Below are positions 1-11,875 of a stretch of 64,000 nucleotides of DNA, in pieces. The stretch is from an uncultured Alphaproteobacteria bacterium. Lineage in GTDB: Bacteria > Pseudomonadota > Alphaproteobacteria > HIMB59 > GCA-002718135. The position numbers and the translations under genes were made by a program. Below the pieces are notes generated by a model. It had not been told where the DNA came from. It worked only from the letters and a program-made list of their open reading frames with translations, and ran no database searches. The stretch's first letter is position 1; every line of letters starts with the position of its first letter. The stretch covers positions 122,665-186,664 of the forward strand of contig CACNNQ010000003.1 in NCBI GenBank assembly GCA_902621855.1, in the 5' to 3' direction.

Positions 1-2830
1 TTGTTAGAGGTTTAGTATCACCAAGAACTTTCTTTTGAAGTTCTTTCGGAAAGCCTCCATGTGGTATACCAATCTCCCCTTTAAAAAATTCAATGACTGA
101 AGCAGGAAAAGAGATTTCTTTTTTTGGGTCTAACACATCTTCTTTGGATAAATCATTAGCGATCATATAGAGCGCCATATCACCTACAATTTTAGAAGAA
201 GGTGTAACTTTAACAATATCACCAAAAAGTTGGTTTACCTCTGAATATTTATTAGCAACCATTCCCCACTTATCAGTTGTAATTCCCAATGATCTCGCTT
301 GTTCTTTTAAATTTGTAAACTGACCACCAGGCATTTGGTGAAGATAAACATCAGAACTACCACCTTTGAAATCGGTTTCAAATGCATGATAATTTTGACG
401 GACTTGTTCCCAATATAAAGACAGTGTTCTTATAGCCTCTTCATCAAGTTTAGGGTCTTGATGATTTTGTTTCATTATAGATACGATTGATCCAAGTGCA
501 GGTTGTGATGTTAATCCACTCATCGAGTCAATTGCAAGATCCACGATATCTACCTTTTCTTCTATAGCAGCTAGGACTGAAGCAGATGAAGTACCAGATG
601 TATCGTGAGTATGAAAATGAATTGGAAGATCAGTTGTTTGCTTGATTTCATTAACTAATTTTTTTATAGCATTAGGTTTTGCTAATCCCGCCATATCTTT
701 AATAGCGATAATATGTGCTCCTGCTTTCTCTAAATCTTTAACAAGATCAATATAATATTTTAATGTATATTTTTTCTCATTTGGATCAGTTACATCATTT
801 GTATAACAGATAGTACCTTCACAAATTTTATTTTGATTGCGGACTTCATCAATTGCAACACGCATATTATCAATCAGGTTTAATGAGTCAAAAACTCGGA
901 ATACATCAATTCCAGCTTGGGCTGATTGTTGAATGAAATGTTTAACAACATTATCTGGATAATTTTTATATCCAACAGCATTAGATCCTCTAAAGAGCAT
1001 TTGTTTAAGAAGGTTAGACGCTCTTTTGTTTAATCTTGCTAATCTATCCCAAGGATCTTCTTTTAAAAAACGCATCGATGTATCAAACGTTGCACCTCCC
1101 CAACATTCTAATGAGAATAAGTTGCTTAGATTTTTACTATAATATTCAGCAATGTTAACAAGATCATCTGTTCTCATTCTTGTAGCAAGAAGCGATTGGT
1201 GTGCGTCACGCATCGTTGTGTCAGTAATTAGGGTATGGGGTGTTTCTTTTATTTTATTTGCAAATTTTTCTGGACCTAAAGTTTGTAAATCCTTTACATA
1301 ATTATTTTTTTCACTTTTAATGCTTGATATAGGGACTTGAACTTCTACAGTCGAGTTATTACTGACTCTTCCAGATATATCATTGTGTCCATTTACAATT
1401 ATATTTCCAAGATAAGATACAATTTTTGATGCTCGATCTTTTTGGGGATTATATGCATAGAGCTCTTTTTTAGTATCCACAAAATTGGTATTATAATTTC
1501 CTTCAAGGAAATCTTTATTGTTTATAAGAGACTCAAGAAATACTAAATTTGTTTTAACACCTCTAATTCTAAACTCTCGCAAAGCCCTATCCATTCTTTT
1601 AATACAGTCGTCTTGATGCTTTGCCCAAGTTGTTACTTTTACAAGTAAAGAATCATAATACGGTGTGATGATCGAACCTGAAGAAGCATTTGCTGCATCT
1701 AGCCTCACTCCAAAACCAGCGGCTGATCGGTAAGTCATTATCTTTCCATAATCGGGCATAAAATTATTAAGCGGATCTTCAGTAGTAACTCTACATTGAA
1801 TAGCAAATCCATTTAGATGAATGTCTTCTTGTTTAGGAAGAGCTGGATGATTGCCAATTTTTTCACCTTCTGCAATTTTTATTTGAGCTTTTACAATATC
1901 AATACCAGTTACTTCCTCTGTTACTGTATGTTCAACTTGAATTCTTGGGTTAACTTCAATGAAATAAAATTCGCCTGATTTTTTATCAAACAAAAATTCA
2001 ACAGTTCCTGCACCAAAGTATTTGACTTGTTTTGCAATTTTAATAGCAGCGTTACAAATTTCTTCTCGAGTTTTATTTTCAAGAAAATGTGCAGGTGCTC
2101 TTTCAATAATCTTTTGATGCCTTCTTTGAAGAGAACAATCTCTTTCAAAAAGATGTAAGATATTTCCATGTTTGTCACCTAAAATTTGAACTTCAATGTG
2201 CGCAGCATCTTCTAAAAATTTTTCTATAAATACTTCATCTTTTCCAAAAGCTTTAAGTGACTCACTTTGAGCAGTTGTAATTTGATCTATTAATTCTTTG
2301 CTTGATCTAACAACACGCATTCCTCGACCGCCACCACCCCAACTAGCTTTAACAATTACTGGGTAGCCAATTTTCTCAACTTCTTTTTCAACACTTTTTA
2401 AATTTTCTTTTGTTACAAGAACAGACGGAACGGTGCCTACCTTTGCTTCTTCCGCAACTTTTTTAGCTTCAGTTTTATTTCCAAATCTTTTTAGTATTTC
2501 TTTACTAGGCCCAATAAATGTTATGTCATTTTTTTCACACTGCTCTGCTAGTTCAGGACTTTCAGATAAAAAACCATAACCTGGATGGATAGCATCAACC
2601 TTTGCATCTTTAGCAATTTTAATAATCGAGTCTATATCCAAATATGCTTGAATTGGACCTTTACCTTCACCAACTAAATAACTTTCATCCGTTTTAAATC
2701 GGTGAATAGCAAAACGATCTTCTTTAGAATAAATAGCAGCTGTTTTAATACCAGACTCTTCAGCAGCTCTAAAAATTCGAATAGCAATTTCACTTCTGTT
2801 TGCTGCTAAAATTTTACCAATCTTTTTCAT
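1..2830 (-). CDS. pyc: pyruvate carboxylase (C-terminal part beyond window edge)
   Basis: Reverse-strand reading from ATG at 2830 gives MKKIGKILAANRSEIAIRIFRAAEE..., biotin carboxylase motifs and a carboxyltransferase domain (LFSLECWGGATFDTSMRFLKEDPW); open to window edge, so absent from the ORF track. Confidence 0.93.
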   Translation of the reverse strand, partial: MKKIGKILAANRSEIAIRIFRAAEESGIKTAAIYSKEDRFAIHRFKTDESYLVGEGKGPIQAYLDIDSIIKIAKDAKVDAIHPGYGFLSESPELAEQCEKNDITFIGPSKEILKRFGNKTEAKKVAEEAKVGTVPSVLVTKENLKSVEKEVEKIGYPVIVKASWGGGGRGMRVVRSSKELIDQITTAQSESLKAFGKDEVFIEKFLEDAAHIEVQILGDKHGNILHLFERDCSLQRRHQKIIERAPAHFLENKTREEICNAAIKIAKQVKYFGAGTVEFLFDKKSGEFYFIEVNPRIQVEHTVTEEVTGIDIVKAQIKIAEGEKIGNHPALPKQEDIHLNGFAIQCRVTTEDPLNNFMPDYGKIMTYRSAAGFGVRLDAANASSGSIITPYYDSLLVKVTTWAKHQDDCIKRMDRALREFRIRGVKTNLVFLESLINNKDFLEGNYNTNFVDTKKELYAYNPQKDRASKIVSYLGNIIVNGHNDISGRVSNNSTVEVQVPISSIKSEKNNYVKDLQTLGPEKFANKIKETPHTLITDTTMRDAHQSLLATRMRTDDLVNIAEYYSKNLSNLFSLECWGGATFDTSMRFLKEDPWDRLARLNKRASNLLKQMLFRGSNAVGYKNYPDNVVKHFIQQSAQAGIDVFRVFDSLNLIDNMRVAIDEVRNQNKICEGTICYTNDVTDPNEKKYTLKYYIDLVKDLEKAGAHIIAIKDMAGLAKPNAIKKLVNEIKQTTDLPIHFHTHDTSGTSSASVLAAIEEKVDIVDLAIDSMSGLTSQPALGSIVSIMKQNHQDPKLDEEAIRTLSLYWEQVRQNYHAFETDFKGGSSDVYLHQMPGGQFTNLKEQARSLGITTDKWGMVANKYSEVNQLFGDIVKVTPSSKIVGDMALYMIANDLSKEDVLDPKKEISFPASVIEFFKGEIGIPHGGFPKELQKKVLGDTKPLT

Positions 2831-3042
2831 CAAGCCACCATTAAATAAGGATTATTACTTAATATTTTTTCGGAGATGCATCTATATGTTCCTTACTAAA
2901 TTAGCAAGAGATCAAGGGAATTTAGCCATTTTTTAGGATTTGGAAGCAATTATAAATTGATAATAAACTGTAAATTATCGATTTAATATCTGTGCACATA
3001 TGTCCCTTTATCAGAAAGGTTATTTTATATTAATGTCAAATT

Positions 3043-3489
3043 ATGAATTCATTAAATGAAAATATAAGACCTTATCAAAGCTGTTCTAAATCAGTCTTCT
3101 TAATTTTAGGAATTATATTTATTAGTTGGATTTCATTATTCTCTATTTTTCTTATTGTACAAGGTGCATGGCCTGTATCTATATTTCTTGGACTTGAATA
3201 TCTGATAATTTTTTATTTAATCCGTTTATATTTCAAAGAAAAAAATATTAAGGATGAAATTAACATTAATCAAAAAGAAATATCTATAAGAAAATATAAA
3301 GGTGATAAACTTTTACATTCATCTAAATATAATACTTATTGGTCCAAAGTTTTTTTTACAAAATTTAAAAACACTTCCAAGTTATCTATAAGAGAATCAG
3401 ATAAAGAAACTGAAGTTGCAACTTTCTTGCATACTGATTTAAAGGAAAGTTTGTACTTAAGAATTAAAAGACAATTAAGTTATTATTAA
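3043..3489 (+). CDS. DUF2244-like membrane protein
   Basis: 148 aa ORF, two TM segments then a basic domain; resembles the DUF2244 family. Confidence 0.6.
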   Translation: MNSLNENIRPYQSCSKSVFLILGIIFISWISLFSIFLIVQGAWPVSIFLGLEYLIIFYLIRLYFKEKNIKDEININQKEISIRKYKGDKLLHSSKYNTYWSKVFFTKFKNTSKLSIRESDKETEVATFLHTDLKESLYLRIKRQLSYY

Positions 3490-4289
3490 AATAACAAATC
3501 ATTCATATTGAAAAGACCTGTTTTCTTTTTAGAAATAAATATAGCTGCTTCGATGGCCCCATCTACAAAAATTGATCGATTATTAGCTTTATGAACTAAA
3601 TCAATTCGATCATTAGTTCCCATAAAACTTACAGTATGTTCACCTGCAATTTCACCGCCTCTTGTAACAGAAAAGCCAATGTCACCTTTTTTTCTAGATG
3701 ATAGTTTTTTTGTACGATCTAAAACTTTTGATTTATTTAATTTAGTTTTTCTTCCCTCAGCTGCATATTCACCCAGCGATAATGCAGTTCCGGAAGGAGC
3801 ATCTTTTTTATGTTTATGATGAGTCTCAGCAATTTCAATATCATAATCAGTATCTTTTAGAGCTGATGCTGTTTGTTTTACTAAGTTAAATAGTAAGTTA
3901 ACTCCCAAACTCATGTTAGAAGACATGAGTATAGGTATTTTTTTAGAATAACTTTTTACTTTCTTTTTTTGTGAATCCGTCATTCCGGTTGTGCCAATAA
4001 CAACTGCTGTTTTATTTGCAGAGGCGATCTTAAGATTATCTAAAGTAGACTCAGGTGTTGTAAAATCAATGATGACATTTGAATCTTTGATTAACTGAGC
4101 TGCATTAGCTGTAACTAATTTCACAGAGTGTATACTTGAAACCTTGTTTAAAGGTTTGTTTATATCTTTATGTTTTTTGTGTTCAAAACCACCGACAAAT
4201 TCTAAATTTTTATTTTGTAAAATTTGTTTCGATATTTCCTGACCCATTCGGCCAAGACAACCTGCAACTGCTATTTTAATTTTTGCCAT
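3486..4289 (-). CDS. dapB: 4-hydroxy-tetrahydrodipicolinate reductase
   Basis: IAVAGCLGRMGQEI, ETHHKHKKDAPSGTAL motifs. Confidence 0.95.
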   Translation of the reverse strand: MAKIKIAVAGCLGRMGQEISKQILQNKNLEFVGGFEHKKHKDINKPLNKVSSIHSVKLVTANAAQLIKDSNVIIDFTTPESTLDNLKIASANKTAVVIGTTGMTDSQKKKVKSYSKKIPILMSSNMSLGVNLLFNLVKQTASALKDTDYDIEIAETHHKHKKDAPSGTALSLGEYAAEGRKTKLNKSKVLDRTKKLSSRKKGDIGFSVTRGGEIAGEHTVSFMGTNDRIDLVHKANNRSIFVDGAIEAAIFISKKKTGLFNMNDLLF

Positions 4290-4330
4290 AAAAACTTCTT
4301 ATACTTTGGTGATTATAAGTTGAAAAGAAA

Positions 4331-5464
4331 TTAAGTTAAATCTTCCCAAACTTCTTTTAATTTTGAGAAAAAACCTTGCGATTTTGGGCTATGTTTTTTT
4401 GATGTCCCACCTTCATTTTCAAACTCTCTCAAAATATCTTTTTGTTTGCTATTTAGATTGACTGGTATTTCAACGTTTGCTTGCACATACATATCACCTC
4501 TTCTACTTTGTCGAAGTATACTCATCCCTTTGCCGCGAAGTCTAAATTGTGTCTCAGATTGAGTTCCCGCTGGAATATTAAGTCTAGCTTTTTTTCCTTC
4601 TATAGTTGGTACTTCTATTTCACCACCTAAAATTGCAGTAGTGATTGAAATTGGGATTTCACAAAATATATTTTCCTCTTCTCTTTCAAAAAGTTTGTCC
4701 TTCTGCACCTCAACAAAAATGTACAGATCTCCATTTCCAGCACCTCTTTCACCTGGCTCTCCTTCGCCAGCTATACGAATTCTTGTACCTGTATCAACAC
4801 CAGCTGGGATAGTAACAGAAATTGTTTTTTGCTTTTTTATATTCCCTGTTCCAGAACATTTAAGACATGGATTTTTTATACTTGAACCCTCTCCACCACA
4901 TGTAGGGCATGGTCTTTCAATAGAAAAAAAGCCTTGTTGTGATCGAACTTTACCTGCGCCACCACAAGTAGAACAGGTACTTGGTCCAGATTTATCTGCA
5001 CTTCCAGTTGCTGCACATGTATCACAACCAACATAAGTTGGAATTCTTATTTGTGGTTTTTTTCCAGTAAAAGCTTCGAATAGTGAAACGGACATATTAT
5101 AACGAAGATCGCTTCCTCTTTGAGGTCCTCGTCTTCTTGATGATTGTCCTCCAAAACCCCCACCAAAGAACTCTTCAAAGATATCAGAAAAGCCACCTGC
5201 AAAATCTCCAAAGCCTTGAGCTCCACCCATTCCACCTTGTTTGAAAGCGTCATGTCCATATTGATCATAAGCTGATCTTTTTTCTGAATCTTTTAGAACT
5301 TCGTAAGCAGCAGATGCTTCTTTAAATTTTCTTTCAGCATTTTTGTCATCCTTGTTACGATCAGGATGATATTTCATGGCTTGTTTTCTATAAGCTTTTT
5401 TTATTTCATCTTCGCTGGCATTTCGTTGAACACCGAGTATTTCATAGAAATCTTTATCAGCCAC
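4331..5464 (-). CDS. dnaJ: chaperone DnaJ
   Basis: J domain with HPD, G/F region, four CxxCxGxG-type zinc motifs. Confidence 0.98.
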   Translation of the reverse strand: MADKDFYEILGVQRNASEDEIKKAYRKQAMKYHPDRNKDDKNAERKFKEASAAYEVLKDSEKRSAYDQYGHDAFKQGGMGGAQGFGDFAGGFSDIFEEFFGGGFGGQSSRRRGPQRGSDLRYNMSVSLFEAFTGKKPQIRIPTYVGCDTCAATGSADKSGPSTCSTCGGAGKVRSQQGFFSIERPCPTCGGEGSSIKNPCLKCSGTGNIKKQKTISVTIPAGVDTGTRIRIAGEGEPGERGAGNGDLYIFVEVQKDKLFEREEENIFCEIPISITTAILGGEIEVPTIEGKKARLNIPAGTQSETQFRLRGKGMSILRQSRRGDMYVQANVEIPVNLNSKQKDILREFENEGGTSKKHSPKSQGFFSKLKEVWEDLT

Positions 5465-5492
5465 ATCTCCTCCTTATAAAAATTATGGAGCG

Positions 5493-7415
5493 TTAATCTT
5501 TTTTATCTTCGTCTACTTCTTCAAATTCTGCATCTACAACCTTTTCATCTTTTGTATTATCAGCTGATGGTTCAGCACCAGATGGATCAGCCTGAGGTGC
5601 AGCACCTTGAGGGTTTTGTTTATAAATTGCTTCACCCATTTTAAGAGATGACTGAACAAGTGCTTCAGTTTTTGATTTTATAGCTTCTAAATCCTCACCG
5701 TCTTTTACTTTCTTAAGCTCTTCAATATCTTCAGTGATTTTGTTTCTATCAGCTTCAGGAATTTTATCTCCGTGCTCTTTTAAGTTCTTTTCAGTTTCAT
5801 TTATTAAGCTATCGGCATGGTTTCTAGTATCAACAGCTTCTCTTTTCTTTTTGTCAGCTTCAGCGTTTTCTTCTGCTTCTTTAACCATTTTTTCAATCTC
5901 TTCATCTGATAATCCCCCAGAAGCCTGGATCTTAATTTGTTGTTCTTTACCAGTTGATTTGTCTTTAGCTGAAACGTTTACAATACCATTTGCATCGATA
6001 TCAAAAGTTACTTCAATTTGAGGCATTCCTCTTGCGGCAGGTGGAATACCCACTAGATCAAACTGACCTAGTAATTTGTTATCAGCAGCCATCTCTCTTT
6101 CACCTTGAAAAACTCTAATAGTTACTGCACTCTGATTATCTTCAGCTGTAGAAAATATCTGGCTCTTCTTAGTTGGGATAGTTGTGTTTTTATCAATAAG
6201 TTTTGTAAATACACCACCAAGTGTTTCAATACCAAGTGATAAAGGTGTAACGTCAAGTAATAGTACATCTTTGACATCACCTTGTAATACTCCTGCTTGA
6301 ATTGCAGCACCAGATGCAACAACTTCATCTGGGTTAACACCTTTGTTAGGCTCTTTACCAAAGAAGTTTTTTACTATCTCCGTTACTTTAGGCATTCTTG
6401 TCATACCACCAACCAAGATAACATCATCAATTTCAGCAGCTTGTAATCCGGCATCTTTGAGTGCCATTTCGCAAGGCTTTAAACTTTGGTTTAAAAGTTC
6501 CCCTACAATAGCTTCAAGTTTTGCTCTCGATAATTTAATCGTTAAATGTTTAGGGCCAGATTGATCAGCTGTTATGAATGGTAAGTTAACTTCTGTTTCA
6601 GTTGAACTTGATAATTCTATTTTTGCTTTCTCAGCAGCCTCTTTCAAACGTTGAAGGGCAAGTTTATCTGAACGTAAATCAATACCATTATCTTTTTTGA
6701 ATTCGTCAGCGAGATAATCAATAATTTTAAGATCAAAATCTTCACCACCAAGATGCGTATCTCCATTAGTTGATTTAACTTCAAAAACACCGTCGCCTAT
6801 TTCTAAAATGGAAATATCAAATGTACCTCCACCAAGATCATAAACAGCAACAGTACCAGTTTTCTTTTTATCTAAACCATATGCTAACGCTGCAGCAGTA
6901 GGCTCGTTAATAATTCTTAAAACTTCTAGTCCAGCTATTTTTCCAGCATCTTTTGTTGCTTGTCTTTGTGCATCATTAAAATATGCAGGAACTGTTATAA
7001 CTGCTTGTGTAACAGTATCTCCTAAATAAGACTCTGCTGTTTCTTTCATTTTTTGTAAAATAAATGCACTAATTTGACTTGGGCTATATTTATCTCCACG
7101 TGCTTCTACCCAAGCATCACCGTTATCACCTTTTACTATTTTATAAGGTACTAGTCCGCTGTCAGACTTAACAGCTTCATCCTCAAATGTTCTTCCGATT
7201 AATCTTTTTATGGCAAATAAAGTATTTTCAGAATTAGTTACTGCTTGTCTTTTAGCTGATTGTCCAACAAGTTTTTCTTTTGTGTCACTGAATGCTACCA
7301 TTGACGGTGTTGTTCTTCCGCCTTCAGAATTTTCGATTACCTTTGCTTCCTTACCGTCCATTACTGCAACGCAGGAGTTTGTAGTACCTAAATCAATACC
7401 AATTACTTTTGCCAT
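5493..7415 (-). CDS. dnaK: chaperone DnaK (Hsp70)
   Basis: [17 protein letters not shown] and full-length Hsp70 sequence. Confidence 0.99.
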   Translation of the reverse strand: MAKVIGIDLGTTNSCVAVMDGKEAKVIENSEGGRTTPSMVAFSDTKEKLVGQSAKRQAVTNSENTLFAIKRLIGRTFEDEAVKSDSGLVPYKIVKGDNGDAWVEARGDKYSPSQISAFILQKMKETAESYLGDTVTQAVITVPAYFNDAQRQATKDAGKIAGLEVLRIINEPTAAALAYGLDKKKTGTVAVYDLGGGTFDISILEIGDGVFEVKSTNGDTHLGGEDFDLKIIDYLADEFKKDNGIDLRSDKLALQRLKEAAEKAKIELSSSTETEVNLPFITADQSGPKHLTIKLSRAKLEAIVGELLNQSLKPCEMALKDAGLQAAEIDDVILVGGMTRMPKVTEIVKNFFGKEPNKGVNPDEVVASGAAIQAGVLQGDVKDVLLLDVTPLSLGIETLGGVFTKLIDKNTTIPTKKSQIFSTAEDNQSAVTIRVFQGEREMAADNKLLGQFDLVGIPPAARGMPQIEVTFDIDANGIVNVSAKDKSTGKEQQIKIQASGGLSDEEIEKMVKEAEENAEADKKKREAVDTRNHADSLINETEKNLKEHGDKIPEADRNKITEDIEELKKVKDGEDLEAIKSKTEALVQSSLKMGEAIYKQNPQGAAPQADPSGAEPSADNTKDEKVVDAEFEEVDEDKKD

Positions 7416-7540
7416 ATTTTTTATCCTCTTTGCTTAATTATTTACCAATCAACATTGGCTACATTAGATATGGGAAAAAAGTTTTAAAATACAAGGATGT
7501 TCCAGATTAATATTAAAAAAAACAAGTAATTTAGGGTTTT

Positions 7541-8212
7541 TTATGACTTTTCTTTACTCTCATTTTCAGGATTGTCCTCTTCTTTTTCTTTTGTAGGTTC
7601 TCCTGTTTTAGCGACTGGTTTTTTGGAAACCCCAACCATCGCGGCTCTTAATAAACGATCGTGCATTGTATAGCCAGATTGGACTTCTTGCACTACTGTT
7701 CCTTCTTCAACATCATTATTTTCAATTTCCATCATTGCTTGATGAAAATTATGATCAAATTTTTGATTTAAAGATTCAATTTTTTTAACTCCGTGTTTTT
7801 CTAGAGTACTTTTGTATTCTTTAAGCACCATTTTTAAACCATCGATAAGATTTTTTATACTTTCTGGATGATTTTCATCTTCTGGTAAAGCATCTAATGC
7901 TCTTTCTAAATTATCTCCTGGCGATAGAATGTCTCTTGCTAAATTTATGCTACCAAACTTTATCGTTTCAACTTTTTCTCGTTCAAATCTTTTTCTAAGA
8001 TTTTCCATTTCAGCGAGTAATCGGATTTTTTCTTCTTTAAGTGTTTCAATTTCCTTTTCTAAACTATCTTCTTCTGTATTTTCATCATCACTTGTCTCTT
8101 CTGTATCTGTGTTTTCTTGACCATCATTACTATCTTCTTCATTTTCAATATTCTCAGAATCAGGTTCTTTAATTTCTTCTTGTTGCTTATCTTCGTCTTT
8201 TTTTTCAACCAT
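7541..8212 (-). CDS. grpE: nucleotide exchange factor GrpE
   Basis: acidic N-terminus, coiled coil, C-terminal VQSGYTMHDRLLRAAMVGVSK. Confidence 0.96.
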   Translation of the reverse strand: MVEKKDEDKQQEEIKEPDSENIENEEDSNDGQENTDTEETSDDENTEEDSLEKEIETLKEEKIRLLAEMENLRKRFEREKVETIKFGSINLARDILSPGDNLERALDALPEDENHPESIKNLIDGLKMVLKEYKSTLEKHGVKKIESLNQKFDHNFHQAMMEIENNDVEEGTVVQEVQSGYTMHDRLLRAAMVGVSKKPVAKTGEPTKEKEEDNPENESKEKS

Positions 8213-9258
8213 TAATCAATCACCTTTCCAATAATTTTTGATGTGTAATCAACAAGAGGAACTATTTTGGAGTAGTTTAGTCTTGTTGGCCCAACTACAC
8301 CTATAGCTCCTATAATTTCTTGTTCATTATTTTTATATGGGGCCATTACCATAGAAAGACCAGAGTGTTTAAACAAAAAATTTTTAGATCCAATAAATAT
8401 TTGAACCCCTTTCGCCTTTCCTGCCGTTTCTAATATATCTACAAAACTAGATTTTTTCTCAATTTCATCAAAAAGATTGCGAATTTGATCTAAATCTTTT
8501 GAAACTATTTCATCTTTTAATAAATTTGATTGGCCATGCAGAAAAATGTAAGGATTTTTACTATTAGGCTGAGTTTCAATAATACCTTGTTGAATTAATT
8601 TTGAAGAAATTGACTCTAGCTCATTTTGAGAATTTTTTATTTCTGTTTGTATTAATCTTTTAATTTGAGAAATGTTTTTATTACTAAAATTTGATGTTAG
8701 ATAGTTTGAAGCCTGAATTAATAATGAACTATTATATTTTCCATTATCTTCAATGATACGATTTTCCACTTCTCCATTCTCATAAGCAAGAATAAGCATT
8801 AATTGACTATTATTCAGTCTTATAAATTCAACATGCTTTAAATTTTTTTGAAATTTTGGAGCTATAACTATACCTGCATAACTTGATAATCCTGAAATAG
8901 CTTTAGAGGCAACATCAAGAGCTTCTTCGTAAGACTTCCCTTTAGTTAAGCATTGTTGTTTAATATTTTCTTTATCAATCTTAGAAATTCTTCCAAATTC
9001 TAATAGCCCATCTACAAAAAACCTCATTCCCTTTTCTGTAGGCATCCTTCCAGCAGATCTATGTGGAGCATAAAGAAGTCCTTCTTTTTGAAGATTAGAT
9101 AAAATTGAACGAATTGAAGATGAAGATAAGTGTAAGCCTCCCATTTTCATAATTGTTTCAGATCCAGCTGGGGATCCAGTTTTTAAATATGATTCAACTA
9201 ATTTTTTAAATATTAATTTAGACCTATCATTAATTTGTGCGTATAAGTTATCAGACAT
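8212..9258 (-). CDS. hrcA: heat-inducible transcription repressor HrcA
   Basis: N-terminal winged helix, GxVGPTRLNYSKIVPLVDYTS C-terminus; adjacent to grpE. Confidence 0.95.
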   Translation of the reverse strand: MSDNLYAQINDRSKLIFKKLVESYLKTGSPAGSETIMKMGGLHLSSSSIRSILSNLQKEGLLYAPHRSAGRMPTEKGMRFFVDGLLEFGRISKIDKENIKQQCLTKGKSYEEALDVASKAISGLSSYAGIVIAPKFQKNLKHVEFIRLNNSQLMLILAYENGEVENRIIEDNGKYNSSLLIQASNYLTSNFSNKNISQIKRLIQTEIKNSQNELESISSKLIQQGIIETQPNSKNPYIFLHGQSNLLKDEIVSKDLDQIRNLFDEIEKKSSFVDILETAGKAKGVQIFIGSKNFLFKHSGLSMVMAPYKNNEQEIIGAIGVVGPTRLNYSKIVPLVDYTSKIIGKVID

Positions 9259-9305
9259 AAAAATTTTATTTAAAAATAATATTTATCTACTATTATTAAA
9301 TTTAT

Positions 9306-10016
9306 ATGAGAAAAGATAGATCCTTCAACAAAATGCGCGATATTTCGTTTGAGACAAACGTGAATATTCATGCCGATGGATCGTGTTTAGTTAAATTTGG
9401 AAATACTCACGTTTTATGTCTTGCTACTATTGATGAAAAAGTTCCACATTGGCTTAAAAATACTGGCAAAGGTTGGATAACAGCTGAATATGGGATGTTG
9501 CCCAGATCAACAAATACTCGCATGGATAGAGAGGCAGCTAAAGGTAAACAATCGGGGAGAACCCAAGAAATACAAAGACTTATTGGAAGAAGCTTAAGAT
9601 CAGTAATTGATTTATCTAATCTTGGTGAAAGACAAATAAAAGTTGATTGTGATGTTCTTCAAGCTGATGGAGGAACAAGAACAGCTTCTATTAATGGTGG
9701 TTTTGTTGCTTTATACATAGCTATAGATAAAATTAAAAAAAATTATAATTTACAAAAACCAATTGTAAAAAATTTTATTGGAGCTATTTCTGCTGGAATA
9801 GTAGAAAATAAATCTTTGTTGGATTTAAATTATGAAGAAGATTCTAAAGCTGAGGTAGATGCAAACTTTGTAATTAGTGGTACAGGTGAAATAGCTGAAA
9901 TTCAAGTAACAGGTGAAGAATTTTTCTTTACTGAAAGTCAATTTGGTGAATTATTTTCTTTGGCGAAAAATGGTATCGCAGAAATAATAAAAAAACAAAA
10001 AGAAATCTTAAATTAA
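9306..10016 (+). CDS. rph: ribonuclease PH
   Basis: GKGWITAEYGMLPRSTNTRMDREAAKGKQSGRTQEIQRLIGRSLRS. Confidence 0.97.
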   Translation: MRKDRSFNKMRDISFETNVNIHADGSCLVKFGNTHVLCLATIDEKVPHWLKNTGKGWITAEYGMLPRSTNTRMDREAAKGKQSGRTQEIQRLIGRSLRSVIDLSNLGERQIKVDCDVLQADGGTRTASINGGFVALYIAIDKIKKNYNLQKPIVKNFIGAISAGIVENKSLLDLNYEEDSKAEVDANFVISGTGEIAEIQVTGEEFFFTESQFGELFSLAKNGIAEIIKKQKEILN

Positions 10017-10017
10017 A

Positions 10018-10599
10018 TTGAATAAATTATTATTTTTTACAAATAATGAAAATAAAAAAAAAGAAGTAGAAAACCTTTTTAAAAATTTAAAATATAAAAT
10101 TTTATCACCTAGTGACATGAGTTTAATTTTTGAACCTAATGAAATTGGAAAAAGTTTTATTGATAATGCTAAAATAAAATCATCTTATGGATTTAATAAA
10201 TTTAATATACCGTGTTTTGCTGATGACTCAGGTATTTGTATAGAAGCCTTAAGCTGGAAACCAAATATTAATTCCAAAAATTTTTTAGGAAGTTTTAAAA
10301 ATAAAAATGATTGCTTTAACTATATTTTAAAAAAAGTAAATAAAACAAAAAAAAATAAAGCTTACTTCATTACCTCAATATGTTTAACGTTAAATGAAAA
10401 ACACCATATAATTTTTCAGGGAAGACTAAATGGAACCATATCTAATAAAGCTATGGGACAAAGAGGGTTTGGTTTTGATCCAATATTTAAACCATTTAAA
10501 TTTTCAAAAACACTAGGAGAGATGGACAAAGAGGAGAAAAATAAAATTAGTCACAGATCAATAGCTATTAATAAGCTTATAAATTTTTTGACTAATTAA
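10018..10599 (+). CDS. rdgB: non-canonical purine NTP pyrophosphatase (RdgB/HAM1), TTG start
   Basis: FFTNNENKKKEVE, FADDSGICIEAL, GQRGFGFDPIF motifs. Confidence 0.93.
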   Translation: MNKLLFFTNNENKKKEVENLFKNLKYKILSPSDMSLIFEPNEIGKSFIDNAKIKSSYGFNKFNIPCFADDSGICIEALSWKPNINSKNFLGSFKNKNDCFNYILKKVNKTKKNKAYFITSICLTLNEKHHIIFQGRLNGTISNKAMGQRGFGFDPIFKPFKFSKTLGEMDKEEKNKISHRSIAINKLINFLTN

Positions 10600-11875
10600 T
10601 TTTTTCAGCTGCACCTTTATTTATTTTGAGAATATCTAAATCTCTTTCTATCATATTATCTTTAAAATAAAATTTACCGTCAACACCGTCAAATTTAATT
10701 TTAGAGTTGTTAAGAAGATTAATTAATTCGCTGTAAGATAAATTTTTTTCAAATACAAAATTTAAAAGACCAATTAGATCATAGGGGAGTGTAGATACTC
10801 TAAGTAAATTCTCATCATATAAGGTTGTATATTTATTAATTAAATCCTCCCTATTTATTATAGAAATACCTGGAAAAATTGCTCCTTGTAACGAAGGTTC
10901 AAAGAAGAAATTTTGGTCATCAATAACGCCCGTACTTATAAATTGCACAACATTTGGATCGATATCATAGTAAGTTAAAAGAGGTGCTACCTGTAAAAGA
11001 TTTAAGCCATAATCAGCTAATAGAATATGTGTAAAATCATAATCACTAGTGGTTTTGAATTTTTTTAATTTGTTTAATCTTTTTTTTGATGTTTCATCTT
11101 TTTTTGTTGATAATATTTTTTTTTGTCTTTCAAGTTCATATTTTCTGAGTTCGTACTTACCAAGTTCTTTAATTGCATCTCTCACATTTGATAAATCATT
11201 TTTATAAGACGATCTGTTTATTAACACTGAGTCACTTTTATCTATAACATTATCTATGATCGAGTTAATTAAATAACCGTAATTGTTTTCTGGATAAAGT
11301 AAGGCAACTTTAGAATTTTTTTCTAAATATTTAAATAATTCTTCCAATTCATTTTTAGGAAAAAAGTTTATTAAATAAATACAATTTCTTGCAAGGTTGG
11401 TATCTGAAGAAAATGAAAAGAAAATAATTTGTTTATGACAAAAATTTTCTACAACACTGGTGTCTTGAGAAGATATCGGCCCTATATATATTTTACCCTC
11501 TTCATTGTTTTCTTTTAAAATTTTTTTAAGTTCTTCGTTATTATCATAAGATTTTATATCAAAATTAACAAATTCTAAGTTTTTGTCATATACTCCTAAT
11601 TCCAAAATATTAGTCAATTGATCAGCAAAATAATCGTTTTTATTTTTTGATAATAGGACGGTAATATTATTACTAAGTTCAGATTTTTTATTTACAATTT
11701 TGTTTTCAAAAAGAACATTATTATCAACGGTCTTATTTTCTATTAATATATTTTTTTGAACATTTTGGTTTTCATCTGAGGTTTTTTGAGATTGAGTAGT
11801 TTTATTTACTGGAGAACATGAAGTTAAAAATATAATATGAAAAAACATAATCAAAAATATGACTGAGCTTTTCAT
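10592..11875 (-). CDS. LppC/LpoA-like penicillin-binding protein activator lipoprotein
   Basis: Lipoprotein signal (MKSSVIFLIMFFHIIFLTSC), periplasmic-binding-like fold, located beside rsmI as usual; start moved from track 11908 to the Met before the signal peptide. Confidence 0.7.
   Translation of the reverse strand: MKSSVIFLIMFFHIIFLTSCSPVNKTTQSQKTSDENQNVQKNILIENKTVDNNVLFENKIVNKKSELSNNITVLLSKNKNDYFADQLTNILELGVYDKNLEFVNFDIKSYDNNEELKKILKENNEEGKIYIGPISSQDTSVVENFCHKQIIFFSFSSDTNLARNCIYLINFFPKNELEELFKYLEKNSKVALLYPENNYGYLINSIIDNVIDKSDSVLINRSSYKNDLSNVRDAIKELGKYELRKYELERQKKILSTKKDETSKKRLNKLKKFKTTSDYDFTHILLADYGLNLLQVAPLLTYYDIDPNVVQFISTGVIDDQNFFFEPSLQGAIFPGISIINREDLINKYTTLYDENLLRVSTLPYDLIGLLNFVFEKNLSYSELINLLNNSKIKFDGVDGKFYFKDNMIERDLDILKINKGAAEKIN

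Noticed and set aside
4641-5036. Plus-strand ORF antisense to dnaJ (131 aa)
   Set aside because: Lies wholly inside a strongly conserved dnaJ; low-complexity translation typical of antisense frames.
9259-9305. Looked for a CIRCE element (TTAGCACTC-N9-GAGTGCTAA) upstream of hrcA
   Set aside because: No match in the hrcA-rph gap.
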